64,000 nucleotides of DNA from contig JAPWDM010000005.1 of the NCBI GenBank assembly GCA_035578155.1, positions 50,176,954 to 50,240,953 of the forward strand, written 5' to 3'. Source of the stretch: Brachynemurus nebulosus (taxonomy: Eukaryota > Arthropoda > Insecta > Neuroptera > Myrmeleontidae). Made by a program: the position numbers and the translations under genes. Below the pieces are notes generated by a model. The model was not told the origin of the DNA, searched no databases, and saw only the letters and a program-made list of their open reading frames with translations. Position 1 is the first letter of the stretch. Every line of letters begins with the position of its first letter. Positions 1 through 13,064 of the stretch are shown piece after piece.

Positions 1-430
1 GTCAAAATCGGACATGTGGTTTACATTAGTTTAATTTCGGTTGGAAAATTAAGTGGTGCAGTAGATTTTCCAATATTTTTGTTAGTTGACAAATAGAATA
101 TTCTAGAACATTTCTCAAAATATGTTATTTGGTTTCTTTTTTGGTACCCAATTCAATGGCGATGTTTGTTTTTGAATATCTTTGCTAGCTGACGAATAGA
201 ATATTCCAGAACATTTGTCAAAATGTGTAATTTGAACTCTTTTTCAATGGACAATTAAATGGTACAATTGATTTTTCAATATCTTTGCTAGTTGACAAAT
301 AGAACATTCTAGAATTTTTGTCAAACTACACTGTTTAATCTCATTTTTAATGACCAATTCAACAGTGAAGTTTGGTTTTTGATACCTCTGCTAGTTGATG
401 ATTAGAATATTCTAGAATTTTACGTTACTC
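1..430. repeat. Tandem satellite, 103-bp unit, at least four copies
   Basis: A diverged unit containing the words TTGCTAGTTGAC, AATAGAATATTCTAGAA and TTTGTCAAA recurs with anchors at about 82, 185, 288 and 390, a spacing of 103, 103 and 102 bp. Bases 1-81 fit the end of a further unit, so the array probably continues beyond the window edge. Copies differ by scattered substitutions, so the array is not freshly amplified. It has no coding frame. Confidence 0.8.
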
Positions 431-1424
431 ATCTTGCATTTGCATTTTGCATATTACGTATGCAGAATATGTGCATATATATCTGCAGTGAAATTTTAAA
501 ATTTTTAAAGGCTACGAGACCCTCAGACAATATTACCTACGGCCTTGACTCTGGCTTGGTACATAAATTTTCATCAACACAGACAAACATCAACATATCC
601 TTGAGAGGAGAACCCCACTAAATCGCTGACGTCACAACGTAAAATCGGAGTACGTACCATTGGATGGCCACTGTATAGAAGCTTTTACATCCTTTGTCGG
701 TAGTCTCTCGTATTGTTTTTGATCAATGCACGTGTTTTATTACCATCTCGTAAATAACACAACAGACAGTTGTTCTCTTAAAGTAACTGCGTAGGTAGTG
801 AAAGATCGTTCTCCATCTAGTGCAGCACAGCTCTGGAAAGTCTTAAGATGTGTATAGAAAAATTGGAGAAACAATTTTTTGATAAACTTCTAAACGGATG
901 CCCAGAATTTGTGAATAAGTCATCAAGAAAAAGGGTGGTTACTTTGATGAAACCAAAAACTGATATTTAAGCCACAAATTTGTTTTCTGTAACAATATTA
1001 GTAGGTATAATTAAATATGATCAACATTACCAAATTAACAACAATATTTTTTTTGGGATATATAAATTTCACGAAGAATTTTTTCAACCTTCTCCCAAAT
1101 TGCGTGGACTAGCTTTATAGAAGGATGGACATAATGAAACCAATATCTTCTATTTCATAGCTTTTCTTTATTAAAATTGCCAAAATATTTTCGATATGTT
1201 TAATATCATCTTCAGTGGCTAAACATCAAAAAAAAAAAAAAAAAAAAAAAATTTTACAACGTAATAATAAACAATAACATCATTTTTATATATTTACAAT
1301 TCTTCGTTAACTTATACTATTATTTTTTAGGTTATAAGCTACATATTGGATAGGAGGATTATTTATTTATTTTTGTAAAAACCAAATTAAATTATTACCA
1401 AATTAAATTATTCATATTTTAAAT
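431..1424. other. Non-coding AT-rich stretch
   Basis: No supported gene. It holds a GCTGACGTCAC motif near 626 and an A-run at 1228-1251. The TGACGTCA core matches the CRE/ATF consensus, but alone it does not define a promoter. Confidence 0.5.
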
Positions 1425-1434
1425 CAAATAAATG

Positions 1435-2216
1435 GTGCCGTGCTTGTGGCGTACGTGTTTGAAGCGTACAAGTAAAATTTGTGTTTGAAGTGTACATAAA
1501 TTTATATCGCGTGTTCCAAGCGTACAGTTTCTAAATAAATGACATCATTTCAGCTGGATTTCACTTTTGAACCGCTAAAGTCATAAGTTAATTATGTAAT
1601 ACATATTAATATAATCCTTATAGCTTTGCCCAGTCCCAAGCCTGTGATAAAAGAGTGAGGGGAAATGTAATATTAAACTAATGAAATTTTCAAAATAAAG
1701 CATAGGTACTCTTTGTTTTTGGGCCGTTTATTATTTTGTCTTGAAAAAACTATTTTTACGGAATTTTATATACATATATCATTAATTGGTTATCTATTAT
1801 CAATTAAAATCAAAATAAAACCTGTCCTTATATTATCAATTAAAATATTTTGGGTTTTTCCCATATTAATTGTCGACTTACTGACTTCAATAGAGAAGCG
1901 TCCTGCGGAAGTATTGTCCATCTTTTGTAAAATATCATCAAGTACAGTTTTCATAAGATTTGGATTTTTTCATCTAAACTCAAAACTGTCATCTGTTTGT
2001 TTTCAATAAATTTTATATCCCCTTAACAATAAGGCATTACTCTTAATCGTATTACATAATAATAAAATGTAAAATACTTATTTATATTCCTATTGTTTGA
2101 TTATTTAATAAAATATCACCAGCTGAAATGATGTCATTTATTTGGGAAGTGTACGCCTGGAACACGCGATATAAATTTATGTACGCTTCAAACACGTACG
2201 CTACAAGCACGTAATC
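1435..2216. mobile_element. Mutator-like (MULE-type) non-autonomous element with long TIRs
   Basis: Terminal inverted repeats of about 100-125 bp lie at 1435-1555 and 2110-2216. They share CGTGCTTGT.GCGTACGTG, TATATCGCGTGTTCCA and ATGACATCATTTCAGCTGG. The left arm carries an extra segment of about 33 bp that looks like a partial internal duplication. The element is flanked on both sides by CAAATAAATG (1425-1434 and 2217-2226), a target duplication of 9-10 bp. Long TIRs with 9-10 bp duplications are typical of Mutator-like elements. The 98-codon frame inside (1713-2009) resembles no transposase I recognise and is probably chance. Confidence 0.7.
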
Positions 2217-2226
2217 CAAATAAATG

Positions 2227-3243
2227 TAATTAATGTCTATCCATTGAGGGTATTACTGAATTTTCTTAATGCTTCCAAGCTTTTGGACGGTAGTGTACAT
2301 ACAAACTAAACAACTACAAACAAGCGTTACAAATCATGTAATCATAGGTAAGCTAGGGCTAGTTTTGGAAATTTGGAGTTGCGCGGCTATATGTATACCG
2401 TTCAGTACCGCTTTTTGCACTTTTATGTGGAAAGACTGTATTACTAATCGCAACAAAATTATTCTTATACTGTTTCAAATAATCAACAATAACGTGGCAA
2501 ACGCTTAAAAACAAAATTAAGTGTGTTACCCTCTTTAATTCGAATTTCCTTAATGTAAACAGCTTTCACAGTAAACTTCCACGGAATCCGACAATATTTT
2601 TAAAGAAACTTTATATAAACAAATACATAAAATGATTTAACATGCACATATATGTGATACGTAGATACATATATTTGACATTCAAACTCAGTCAAATCAA
2701 TTAGAGAAATACAGAAAGTTTAGATAACAAATTGGTAAAAATAAATTAAAAACAAAAACAAATAAATACTTTTATTAGTTTTTATATTGTTTATTTTAAA
2801 ATTCTTTATAGAAGCCAAGTGAGTAGTGTGTGTTGGTGTTCGTGTGAGTTGAGTATATACACATCGGTGTGATAACATCGCACGCATACATATGCGTAAT
2901 CAATTAATTATTTATCACGGTTGGCCTCTGCGCCCTTCTGCGGTTGTTCTGTTTTTTTTTGGATGCCGAAGCATTGATTGGTATAGGTTTGTATTATAAT
3001 CATCATTGGTCTTAAACTTTTTGCCGGTACTATACATAATACATACTATTTATGCATTATATTATTATGTATAACTATGAATGTGCAAAATGCAAATAGA
3101 TGTATAAAATATTGACATACAGTGTGTATTAGACTACCAAGAACATAGAAATATTAACATTCAAGAAATGAAGAATGTGCTTTAGTTTTCCATTATTGTA
3201 TACCATATCGTTTACTCGTGGATACGTCCGCGTTAACTTTAAT
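2227..3243. other. Non-coding AT-rich stretch
   Basis: No recognisable gene, RNA or repeat boundary was seen. A 79-codon frame at 2269-2508 has no recognisable features. The short GC-richer patch at 2920-2960 is unassigned. Confidence 0.4.
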
Positions 3244-3269
3244 AGTCAACTGTCGTAATTTTCGTGTTT

Positions 3270-3395
3270 ATAAAAAATAGCCTATGTCCTTCTACGTCTC
3301 TCTGACTGTCAGTATGCAAAATTTCAAGTTGATTAGTTAAGCTCTGAAAGTATGAAAAAAGGAAACAAACTCACTTTCATATTTATAATATTAGG
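3270..3395 (+). repeat. Retroelement 3'-tail-like sequence (RTE/SINE type)
   Basis: The segment contains AAAAATAGCCTATGTCCTTC, then TGCAAAATTTCAAGTTGATT, then CACTTTCATATTTATAATAT before ATTAG. I recognise this order (a primer-like block, TTTCAAG.TGAT, then CATTTATAATATTAG) from 3' ends of insect RTE-class LINEs and the SINEs that share their tails. No reverse transcriptase frame is attached, so it is a 5'-truncated copy or a SINE tail. Confidence 0.5.
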
Positions 3396-3617
3396 AAGTC
3401 ATTAAATCATAAACCACGTTAAACAACTTATTAAAAACCACTTAAAATTACCAAGAAATTCTATTTATGAAACCACGCAACGTCTGATTTTGATACTACC
3501 AATTTTGGAAAAGTTTGAACAAAATAATTTCTCATATTACAATTCGTATGTCTTTAGTAGTCAGAAACATATCGTACGTTAATTAAAAATCACATAGTGA
3601 CTGAAAAATTACCAAAC

Positions 3618-3691
3618 TGAATCGGCTGGAACTCGAATCCAGGACCTCTTGGTAACTAGCCAGGTTCCTGCTCCCTTAAGCTACACGATCC
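3618..3691 (-). pseudogene. tRNA-Thr(AGT)-like SINE head or tRNA pseudogene
   Basis: On the minus strand a 74-nt cloverleaf can be drawn. The acceptor arm pairs GGATCGT with CCGATTC (6 of 7 pairs, one wobble). A short D stem is GCT/AGC. The anticodon loop is CTAGTTA, with T before anticodon AGT. The variable loop has 5 nt. The T arm is perfect, CTGGA-TTCGAGT-TCCAG. The T arm and anticodon region match the pattern of eukaryotic tRNA-Thr(AGT). Stem mismatches and continued similarity downstream, as a minus-strand body containing GTTTCTGACTACTAAAGAC that recurs in diverged form near 4280, make a tRNA-derived SINE more likely than a working tRNA gene. Confidence 0.65.
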
Positions 3692-3777
3692 TTATTCGAG
3701 AGCCACTCCAGTTTGACAACAACACAATCGCTCAGTCTCTTTGATACGAGTAGTACCTAGTTATTTTAATTTCAAAT

Positions 3778-4099
3778 ACCCCTGTCGTAGCATTCTGCAT
3801 AACATAGCGAATTTCCGTTTATAAAAATTAGTTTTTCTCGAAAACTAGTTGACATAGAAGAATAGTTTAAAGACCTTTTTTATGTACTTTTTTCTCCTCT
3901 TTTAAATGGTGTAAAAAAATTTCGCAAAAATTTTTAAATAAGTGGACATTTTAGCAAAAAACTAATTTTTTCCAAGAACAAAACCCATGTTCCTGGCATC
4001 CGACGTGTGACGGCTGACGAACTCATCCAAGGGTTTGGGACTTCCAATGTTTTCACCAAGTTTCGTAAAAATTGGACACTTCGTTCGAGAATTATCGCG

Positions 4100-4189
<90 letters not shown>

Positions 4190-4260
4190 AATTTTAGTGA
4201 ATATTATTTTCGGTTTCTAGGAGTCGTGTCATGACAGTGGCTGTAATAGCTGAATTCCAT
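3778..4260. repeat. Dispersed repeat with internal (TA)n
   Basis: Starting with CCCCTGTCGTAGCATTCTGC, about 200 bp matches 35261-35440 in the same orientation, including the TTTTTCTCGAAAACTAGTT-like block and AATGGTGTAAAAAA. The end (near 4283) carries TATGTCTTTAACAGTCAGAA, which is related to the block beside the tRNA-like sequence (near 3547). A (TA)n microsatellite interrupts it. Confidence 0.6.
4103..4185. repeat. (AT)n microsatellite
   Basis: An uninterrupted AT dinucleotide run of about 83 bp. It produces spurious Tyr-Ile frames on both strands. Confidence 0.95.
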
Positions 4261-4526
4261 TCTGGAAATTCGCTAATATTTGTATGTCTTTAACAGTCAG
4301 AAATAAACGTACGTATACATTCATACATCATCAAGGTTTATAATTTTATAAATGATTAAATTAAAATGGCGACGACTGAACATCATTCATCATTAATAAT
4401 GTATGTACGTATATAAAAAATAAAAAAAAAATGGATTCAATTAATTTAAAAATTTGCTTGAACGAAAGACAACTCAATGGAAATTTTTATACGTATGTAT
4501 ATTTTTATACTACAAAACGAACACTG

Positions 4527-5187
4527 TTACAAGGTGTGTAACTAATAGAATGCCGGAACTTTGCGGACATGGAAATTTGCGGACAGCGGAATTTTGCGGA
4601 CAGTTATGGTTGGTATTACCATATTAACATATTTAAAAATATAGGTACATTTACTTCTTATTACTTAATTGTATTAGGTATAAATGATAACGGGCGTAAT
4701 GGGCGTACCTACACATTCCCTTTTCAAAAAATTTTTGAATAAAATTGTTTATTTGATTCATTTAAGTAGCATTACTTAAATTATTTGGGATTTCGAAACT
4801 AATATAATTAAATTTGTTTACGTTTTGTCATTTTATTGATGTACTTATTAACAATTAGAATTATTTCTTCTTTTAATATTGTTATCGACTGTAATAAAAT
4901 AATATTAACACAACTTTGTCGGTGTCAGTGGGGGGTCAGTCATATTTTGCCAACTTTTAAGATGTATAAACAAAAACGGAATGTGTGGGATTTTCCAAGC
5001 TGATATAATTAAATTCATTCTGCAAATGGGAGTTTACTCTATCTTAAAAGTAAAAAAAAAAACGAAAGTGTCCACAAATTTCCGCAGCTCAAATATGCTT
5101 GTAATCTTGTCAGGTTACTGTTGTCCGCCTGCGAATATCTTGTGTCGGCAAATTTCCATGTCCGCAAAATTCCGGACACCGTTGTAA
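4527..5187. mobile_element. Non-autonomous DNA transposon with TTTGCGGACA repeats
   Basis: The left end (TTACAAGGTGT...CCGGAACTTTGCGGACATGG) is mirrored by the right end (TTACAACGGTGTCCGGAATT when reverse-complemented). The word TTTGCGGACA and close variants recur several times inside each end, a subterminal repeat arrangement typical of DNA transposons. The interior is AT-rich and has no transposase. The target duplication is unclear, so the superfamily is not assigned. Confidence 0.6.
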
Positions 5188-5351
5188 TATATACATACAA
5201 ATGCTTTATTGTTGTAGAACTGTATGTAATAAAACACTGCGCTTTAAAATTTATCAGATTTTAAATAATTATATTTAGATTAAAATTACGACAATTTTCT
5301 ATACACTGAAAATTCACTAAAGAATTTTAGAATTTTTGTAGTAACGAATAA

Positions 5352-5374
5352 AGGCAAGAGTGTCAAAAAGTTTT

Positions 5375-5416
<42 letters not shown>

Positions 5417-5434
5417 AGGTAAACACTCTTGCAA
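5352..5434. repeat. A37 run enclosed by a 10-bp inverted repeat
   Basis: GCAAGAGTGT (5354-5363) and ACACTCTTGC (5423-5432) are perfect reverse complements around an uninterrupted run of about 37 A at 5379-5415. No gene. Confidence 0.7.
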
Positions 5435-5530
5435 TCACTGTGATATAAACCTAAATGGCGAGATTATTTTTGAAAAAAAATTATTTCTCCATACTGTATT
5501 ATCAAAAATTCCAAAAACTAATCATAATAA

Positions 5531-5710
5531 TACTTCTTTAATAGTTTACACTGATTTCTCGTTATAAGCAACTTGAAATAGAATTATATATCTTACTCTT
5601 TTTAGATAATAAAATTCGCATATACATAAAAAAGTACGGCATATGATTCTATTTCAATTTTGATGTTGCTTACAACGAGAAACCAGTGTACTTCTGTTTA
5701 CTTCTTTAGA
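5531..5710. mobile_element. Small fold-back MITE
   Basis: The arm at about 5547-5587, containing TTTCTCGTTATAAGCAAC and GAAATAGAAT, is mirrored at about 5644-5690, where the complement reads TTTCTCGTTGTAAGCAAC and GAAATAGAAT. A short AT-rich loop separates them. The arms have diverged by a few substitutions and small indels. Confidence 0.6.
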
Positions 5711-6233
5711 AGTTATGTTGTCATTCTCCTGTAATGCGGTTTTCTCAAAACACAGTTTCGATACATACCGTCAACTGGCGATAGATGAAAGGTTGCAGTT
5801 CTTTTATCTGCCACTCTAAAAAACGGTAAACTTCAGCGTGTCAGTGAAGATAAGCAATGTCCTAAACGTGACTCCAGTAACGCGGAAACGGAAAATGGAT
5901 TTTCTGGATGGAAGTACTGTTTGTGGGTTTTGATGTTTTCTGTTTACCTACTATTGCATGAGATGAAAGTAAAAGTGAAATAGGTAATACCCATCGAAAA
6001 AAATGGCAGGAGGTTTCCACTGGCCGAAAGGATGGAAATGAGCGGACTAACTTGTAAAGGGGGTTAACATTAGTGAAAAACAGAAAAAAAGTTTCTTACT
6101 TTCTCACACCGTGGTTTCCATATAATGTACGGTATGAGTTAATCGTGTTATGGAAGGGTTAACTACATATGTCTATTAACATATAATTACTACCACTGAA
6201 GCACGAAAACTCATTTTAAAATTAAATTAAGTA

Positions 6234-6611
6234 GGGTAAATGGTATAGTTATTGGATAGTTAAGAAAAATTTTCAAAACAAAGTACAGAAAAAGTACGTG
6301 TTGTAGCTTTATTTTTAACAAAAACATTCATAAAGTAAGACCTGTCTATTTTAATATACCATATAAAACTTTCATATTACATATTCGTAAGTCTTTGGAA
6401 AAAAAAAATATTAAAGTTGTGCGTGTAGAAGAATACAGTAACTGGACAAAAATTTCATTTATTAATTTCTGGCGTATTTCCACAATTAACAAGTTCTGTA
6501 GATACTAGAACGTTCTGTTTAACTAAATAATCAGGAAGTTTGCTTTACTAGTCTATAAGTCTTATAATCTTCAAAAGAGAGTGTCTTGTCCAATAACTAT
6601 ACCGTTTACCC
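6234..6611. mobile_element. TA-flanked MITE with 27-bp TIRs
   Basis: GGGTAAATGGTATAGTTATT at the left end is mirrored by AATAACTATACCGTTTACCC at the right. TA sits at both outer edges (6232-6233 and 6612-6613). The total is about 378 bp with no coding capacity. TA duplication plus short TIRs fits a Tc1/mariner-class MITE. Confidence 0.75.
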
Positions 6612-6613
6612 TA

Positions 6614-8800
6614 TGTATCTATAAAGATTATTCATGGTGTCAGTTAAATTTAAAATTTAATTACCGATATTATTTGTTCAATTAATAATAATACATTAAA
6701 TATAAATTACAATATCAATATAAAAGTATAGATTACTTGAAGACATTAAATTTACGATAATCTTAATTACTGACTCTTATTACCGAGGTCGCCAACTGTT
6801 TATTACTGGGACACATCATATTTTAGTTTGTGTTTAATTGTGAAATTTTGACTAGTGAGAATATTTTTAACAGTAAATACACGAAACACAACATCTGACG
6901 AACTAATTTCAAGTGAAAGAAGCGTGTACATTGAAAAATATACGTAGATGAACATCAAATGCCGTTTAGTCGAGAGTTCACTGTAATATCAAACAAATAT
7001 TTTATAATAGTGGTAAAATTATATATTTCTATTTTTATATTTTATAAAGAATATAATTAAAGACATTTGCGTAACGAGTGGGTAATTATCATTTTATTAA
7101 CAACGACCAGAAAATAAAGAACGAAACTAATTAAAAAAAGATGTAATTTTGAGATAATTATTATAAAGTATCATTATTTGATAATTATCAACAAATATAG
7201 TGGGTACTCTCATTACGACGGTTCAAAAGTCATCATTTTTCACCGAATTACAGTCAAACTTGTAGTTACCGTAAGTAACTGGGTTTCGGAAGATTTCTTT
7301 TTGTAATCCATGGAAAGATTATAATTATATGTTTTATAAGAAAACTCTTTTTATTGTATTTTCTTATGTAATATTTAAAAAGTGATATCAAATTACTGAT
7401 AACGAACAGACAGTACCCGAGACCACTCGAACTGATGACTCGAACGCATATGTAACGTCAACATGTTTATATTACTTGAGCATACATTAGTGTCTTTTTA
7501 TTTTGAATTATTGTTGTTATGGAATTATTGCGTGTTATAAACATTTGTGTATTGAATAACTTAACTGTTACGGGATCACTATAGAAGTTTTCACTTCGCG
7601 TTTTTTTTTTTTTTTGGGGGGGGGGGTGGTAGCAGGTAACTTAATTTATAGTACGGTAAATTATAAAAATTATTTTTTTAGTAATCAATTCTACATTAAA
7701 AAAAAATGATAAATAGTAAAACTATATGTACTTGGGTTGACACAAATCTCAAGGAAAGGTATTTTATTGAAGGAGAACAAATTTTACACCTGTAAAACAA
7801 TTAAAATGTGGTAAAAATATGAAAAAATGCATGAATGAGTTTGTGAATATGAATGGAAAAATCAAATCAACTTTATGTATATGCAGATCTACAAAATTCA
7901 GCTCAGAAATGACATTTCAGCAAATGCAATTTAAAAATAGTCTCATCTTTCAACACCAGATGTCCTATCTCCATTCGACAAATTCCAATAGTAAAAAAAA
8001 AATACTACTCAGCGCCTACTCATGAAGTAACCTATACAAAATTATAGCTTTACAGTTTTGTTTATTGTTCGTTCCTCTTTTTTCTAATTTAAAAATCATT
8101 TTTTCTAGCCATTACACACTTCAATTAACTTATCACAAATATAAACCACATTACCTATATTACGCGTTAGAACAAAAACTAATCTAAAAACAATAAAATA
8201 ACTACAATTTGTAAATGTATGTACATAGTAAGCTAATAATGTAATTTCTTTGTTTCTATTTTTTCCTTTTAACAATGTAAGATCGTAATTTGACTAACAA
8301 TAGATTAGATTTTTTCTTTCTGTATTTTTTTCCAGATATGATTTAAGAATAACAAAGGTGGTCTTTCATTATATTGTAATTTATTTTACATATTTCAAAC
8401 GTCGCAATCAATCATTACAGACATACATATAATAAAAATAATTAGGTATTTACATTTGATTAGTTGTGATTAAATTTTTACATGGTGAAATTAAATATGT
8501 AAATGTTAATGTGATTATGATTTTTTTACTGTCAAGAATTGATCAAGAACGTGTAATTGATATGGAATGAATCATAAAAGTTTTGGACTAAAAAAATTAA
8601 GGAAATAAAATTTTCATGTCACCACACTCTATACCGTAAATGGCAATGCATAGGCACGAAGTTTACATCGTATTTTTTTATATTTCTTTTAGGAGTATGA
8701 ATTTTTTTTTAATACATTATAAATTTACGTGAACATGGTCACTTGATTACAGTAGTCAAAAATTTTTTAAAATATTTCTGATTTGTAAAAAATAACCTGT
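6614..8800. other. Non-coding AT-rich stretch
   Basis: No supported gene. The only conspicuous structure is a T15-G11 homopolymer junction at 7601-7626. The 68-codon frame at 7819-8025 shows no recognisable features. Confidence 0.4.
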
Positions 8801-8803
8801 ATG

Positions 8804-9126
8804 GTAAATGGGTGTAAAAAGAGACGATAAAAGGGTGAATCCGGGCGATTTGTAGAGTTTACCACAACTGACACTGAAATACAATATAATTTACAATTTT
8901 CTATGTTTATACATTCAAAGAAGAAATAATACTTCATAATTTTTTGTAGAAATAAAGGTAACATCTAAAGTAAAGGCAATAAAGGATATAAATTTCATGT
9001 TTAATGTATTTACAAAAATCTCGAATAACTTGGTAACCTTGAAAATGCTCTTTTCTATGTTCCAACACATCCTTTATCGCTTCCTAATCACCCCATATTC
9101 GTCTCTTTACATTTGACCCCATTTCC
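8804..9126. mobile_element. Possible degenerate MITE with inverted ends
   Basis: The left-end words AAATGGGTGTAAAAAGAGAC and GGGTGAATC are mirrored near 9085-9126 as AAATGGGGTCAAATGTAAAG with AGAGACGA. The match is interrupted by small indels, and no target duplication could be set. Confidence 0.35.
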
Positions 9127-10204
9127 GTTCTCATTAACCTCCAATTAAACCCTAATGTCAAGTCCTCATGATTTTGCCTTACAAAACGAAAAATATAATT
9201 ATAATTATAAAAGTTTAGTTTTCCTTTCTCAATTCGGTTTTAATATAACTAAAAATTCGATTAAACAACAATTTATTCATAAGAACACAAAAATAAGTTT
9301 TTTTTAGGTCAAGTTTTAAGAAACAAAAAATAACACTGGCTGCAGAAGCCAATTTAAATTGACTTTTTAATATTTTTTATCCAACCTTAATATTAGTCAT
9401 TACTGCTACTCGAAAGAATAATTATCTTACTATAATATTTAAGAAAGATGTATGTTCTCTTTCACGTCTAGAGTTTTTAAACCAAGTTCATAGATAATTT
9501 TTTTCGCTTTGTTCCTATTCACTCTTATATCCTGATTCAGTCCACTTTACGATGTTACGTTATACCTATTACAACCAACATTCTTGAGTTAAGTGTAATA
9601 TAATAATTAATATAATTATATATCCATCATTTTTATCTACGACAGCAAAAAATATATCAGTTAATGTGTCAAATGACACTGTCGGACTTGCTATTTTAAT
9701 ATCACACGATCAATCTAGTCTTACCTAACAAAATCTAATGAATCGACAGCACGTATGTATAAGAAAGACCTAAAAAAGAAATTTTTTAATATTTCTACAT
9801 TTTTTATTTACTTTATATACATTATTTTTTCCTCTAAGAAGAAACAGAAACCTTAAATAAATATCAATTTTACTTATTAATTGCATTGTAAATATTTTCA
9901 CAAAGTATTCCGTAACAGAAGTTGATTCAAGTGAATAAGTCAATATGGCGTGGCGATAATGGAGGTGAAGATGTCGCCTCGAGAGAAAAAATTTACGCAA
10001 ATGAAGTAAAGTTGAGAATAAAACAACACGCGAATAAAACATCACTGCTATAGGTATAGCACAAAGGGATTCTTAAGCAAATATATTTTTGAAATTCATA
10101 ACTACGACTACTTATAACCATTTTTCAACAATCACAGTTATTTCTGGATCAATACCAAATTGATTTGACCTTCAGGAATGTTAAAACAAAATAATGGGAA
10201 GTTA
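9127..10204. other. Non-coding AT-rich stretch
   Basis: No gene or clear repeat seen. A 91-codon minus-strand frame (9770-10045) is low-complexity and not recognised. Confidence 0.4.
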
Positions 10205-10916
<712 letters not shown>

Positions 10917-11463
10917 CAGTTGCATGTGAACAGCGATAATTTTACCAGAAATAAATACACTCCGATCATGAAATATCCCTCAATTATAATTTTAAAACCT
11001 TCTACATCCTTCTATTTCATTTGAATTTCAATGGTAAAAAATTATAAACAAAACAAAATAAATGACATAAGTATCCAAGACCTTTAGCCTTGGCACAACA
11101 CAACTAATAAATCATTATTCATTCAGCTCTTCAGGTGTAAGCCATTACATATACATAAATAATAATGGACATCTTTTTAATGCAAAAATACAGAAATAAC
11201 TGGTTTGATTACTTCTTATTCAATTTTGAATGGTGAAAAGGTAAACCAGCAGGCAGGTATATAATACCTGTACTTCTCAATTCTTTACGAAATACTTTTA
11301 ATTTCATTCAAAACGTCTTGTTTGTATACAGTGCATGACGAAATGTTCGGATAAAAAGATCAAAATTTACAAACATCAAGTTTTTAATAAATCTGTTGTT
11401 TTCAATTAGTTAGAGCATTAAAGCCATCTAAAGATTTTCAACACCTTATTTTTAAATGTTTAA

Positions 11464-11703
11464 TAACGTAAAAGCCCCCATTATGGAACGGTATCTAATA
11501 CTGAAACAGTTTTGACATTTACATATTTATTTCTTTAATTAAGGAAACATTAAATGCGAGGTCAATTTAAATTGAAAAACAATCATTCTATTAATAATAA
11601 TTTTTGTTATCAGACGTTTCTTTCAAAAATAACTTCATTAATATGTAAATGTCAAAACTGTTCCAGTATTAGATACCGTTCCATAATGGGGGCTTTTACG
11701 TTA
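11464..11703. mobile_element. 240-bp palindromic MITE, 60-bp TIRs
   Basis: TAACGTAAAAGCCCCCATTA and the following roughly 40 bp (including GGAACGGTATCTAATACTG and AACAGTTTTGACATTTACAT) are mirrored almost perfectly at 11641-11703. The arms differ at only one or two positions, so this copy is young. The spacer is about 115 bp and AT-rich. The overlapping short frames are chance. Confidence 0.85.
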
Positions 11704-12752
11704 CATAAAATATTAAAATTTGAACTATTTTTGACGTATAGTTTTTAAGATAAAAATTCCGGTTAGTGGGCAGTATTGAATTCAAATTAATGCGTAACAG
11801 ACATAAGTATGTATAATAAAAAGATTCCTTCACCACTATGTTTTGGAAATTTATTTTCCGAATATTTAATTCAATAGTCAATTTTCGAGTTCCGAAGTAA
11901 AAAGCTCGAAAACCTTAAAAATATAAATATGTGTTTGTCTATCTCTGTGTATGTTGATTCGTCCGCTTATCACATCCCAATAATTCCTACATCTGTTGGT
12001 CTATGAACACTAAATTTTCTATGTACATGCTACAGGTGTAAATCTCAATTTAACATACATATCAAAAAAATTATGCTCTTAATTTGTTGAAATTCTTTTC
12101 CGTATTGGAAAGTGAAGATGAAGATTATCTACAACTTTTCCATTTCTAAGTTCCGTTTGCGAAATACTGAGCTTTAAATTGAGGTTTTTGTAACATCTCC
12201 CCCCCCCCTCGTAACATTTCCGCCATCCACTCAATTTTTTTAAAAAAATAACAGTAAGTAGGTACTTACAATTTATTGCTAAAAACATTCAACAAAAATT
12301 ATTTCGGCTAAATTGTGTTGGTAAGATTCAGAAATATATGTACGTAACCGAATTTTCGGCAGTCAAGTAAAGAAAAAAGAAATGAGATTAAATTATTTTT
12401 TTTTGGTCTTAGAAAACATTGTTTAGAAAATTCTAGATATTTTAGGGAAAGTTTTCGTTTATCGCTATTACGTATTTTGTGGTGTTACTTATTATAGAAA
12501 TTTCATCACGACTAACCAATTTGCGAAAATAATTAAGAGTTCTTTTGAGATTCAGTAGTTTCTTAATCCCTGAACGTTCCAGCCACCTTAACAAATTATT
12601 ATTAGCTAACTAAAGACCTGCCATGGATTATTCTAGATCCTTTTGTAGGTCTAGTTTAAACAGTAAATTATGTCTTTAATTATTTCATTCAATAGTCCAG
12701 TTTGAATTTTCAATACAACAGCATTTAGAAAACTGTAACGCACACTCAAATA
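11704..12752. other. Non-coding AT-rich stretch
   Basis: No gene supported. A short C-run lies near 12200. Confidence 0.4.
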
Positions 12753-13032
12753 TAGGGGAGACCGGGGCATGTTGACACAGTTTTTAGTTTTCGATTTTTC
12801 TAATTTTTTGTATTACAACTATTTACATGCTTTTTATATTCAAATATAGCTTGATTATTAAGCTTCATTTTGACACCTATAAAAACCTTCCTACTATCAT
12901 ACCTTCTTAGATATTTAACTTTTTCTTGAGTGATATCGCCTGTATAAACATGCCCCCTTTACGGGGCATGTTTACACAGTACCTAGGGTAAGTGTACACA
13001 CTTTCTAAAATGAGAAAAAATAGGGCTAACAA

Positions 13033-13064
<32 letters not shown>

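Noticed and set aside
1713..2009. 98-aa frame as MULE transposase
   Set aside because: It is hydrophobic and AT-driven, with no DDE or zinc-finger signature, and too short.
3618..3691. Functional tRNA-Thr gene
   Set aside because: Acceptor and anticodon stems have mismatches, and neighbouring sequence recurs as a repeat. A SINE head or pseudogene is more likely.
3934..4234. Tyr-Ile repeat proteins on both strands over 4103-4185, and likewise at 61580-61850 and 62102-62407
   Set aside because: These are translations of (TA)n microsatellites. No start context, promoter or conserved flank supports a gene.
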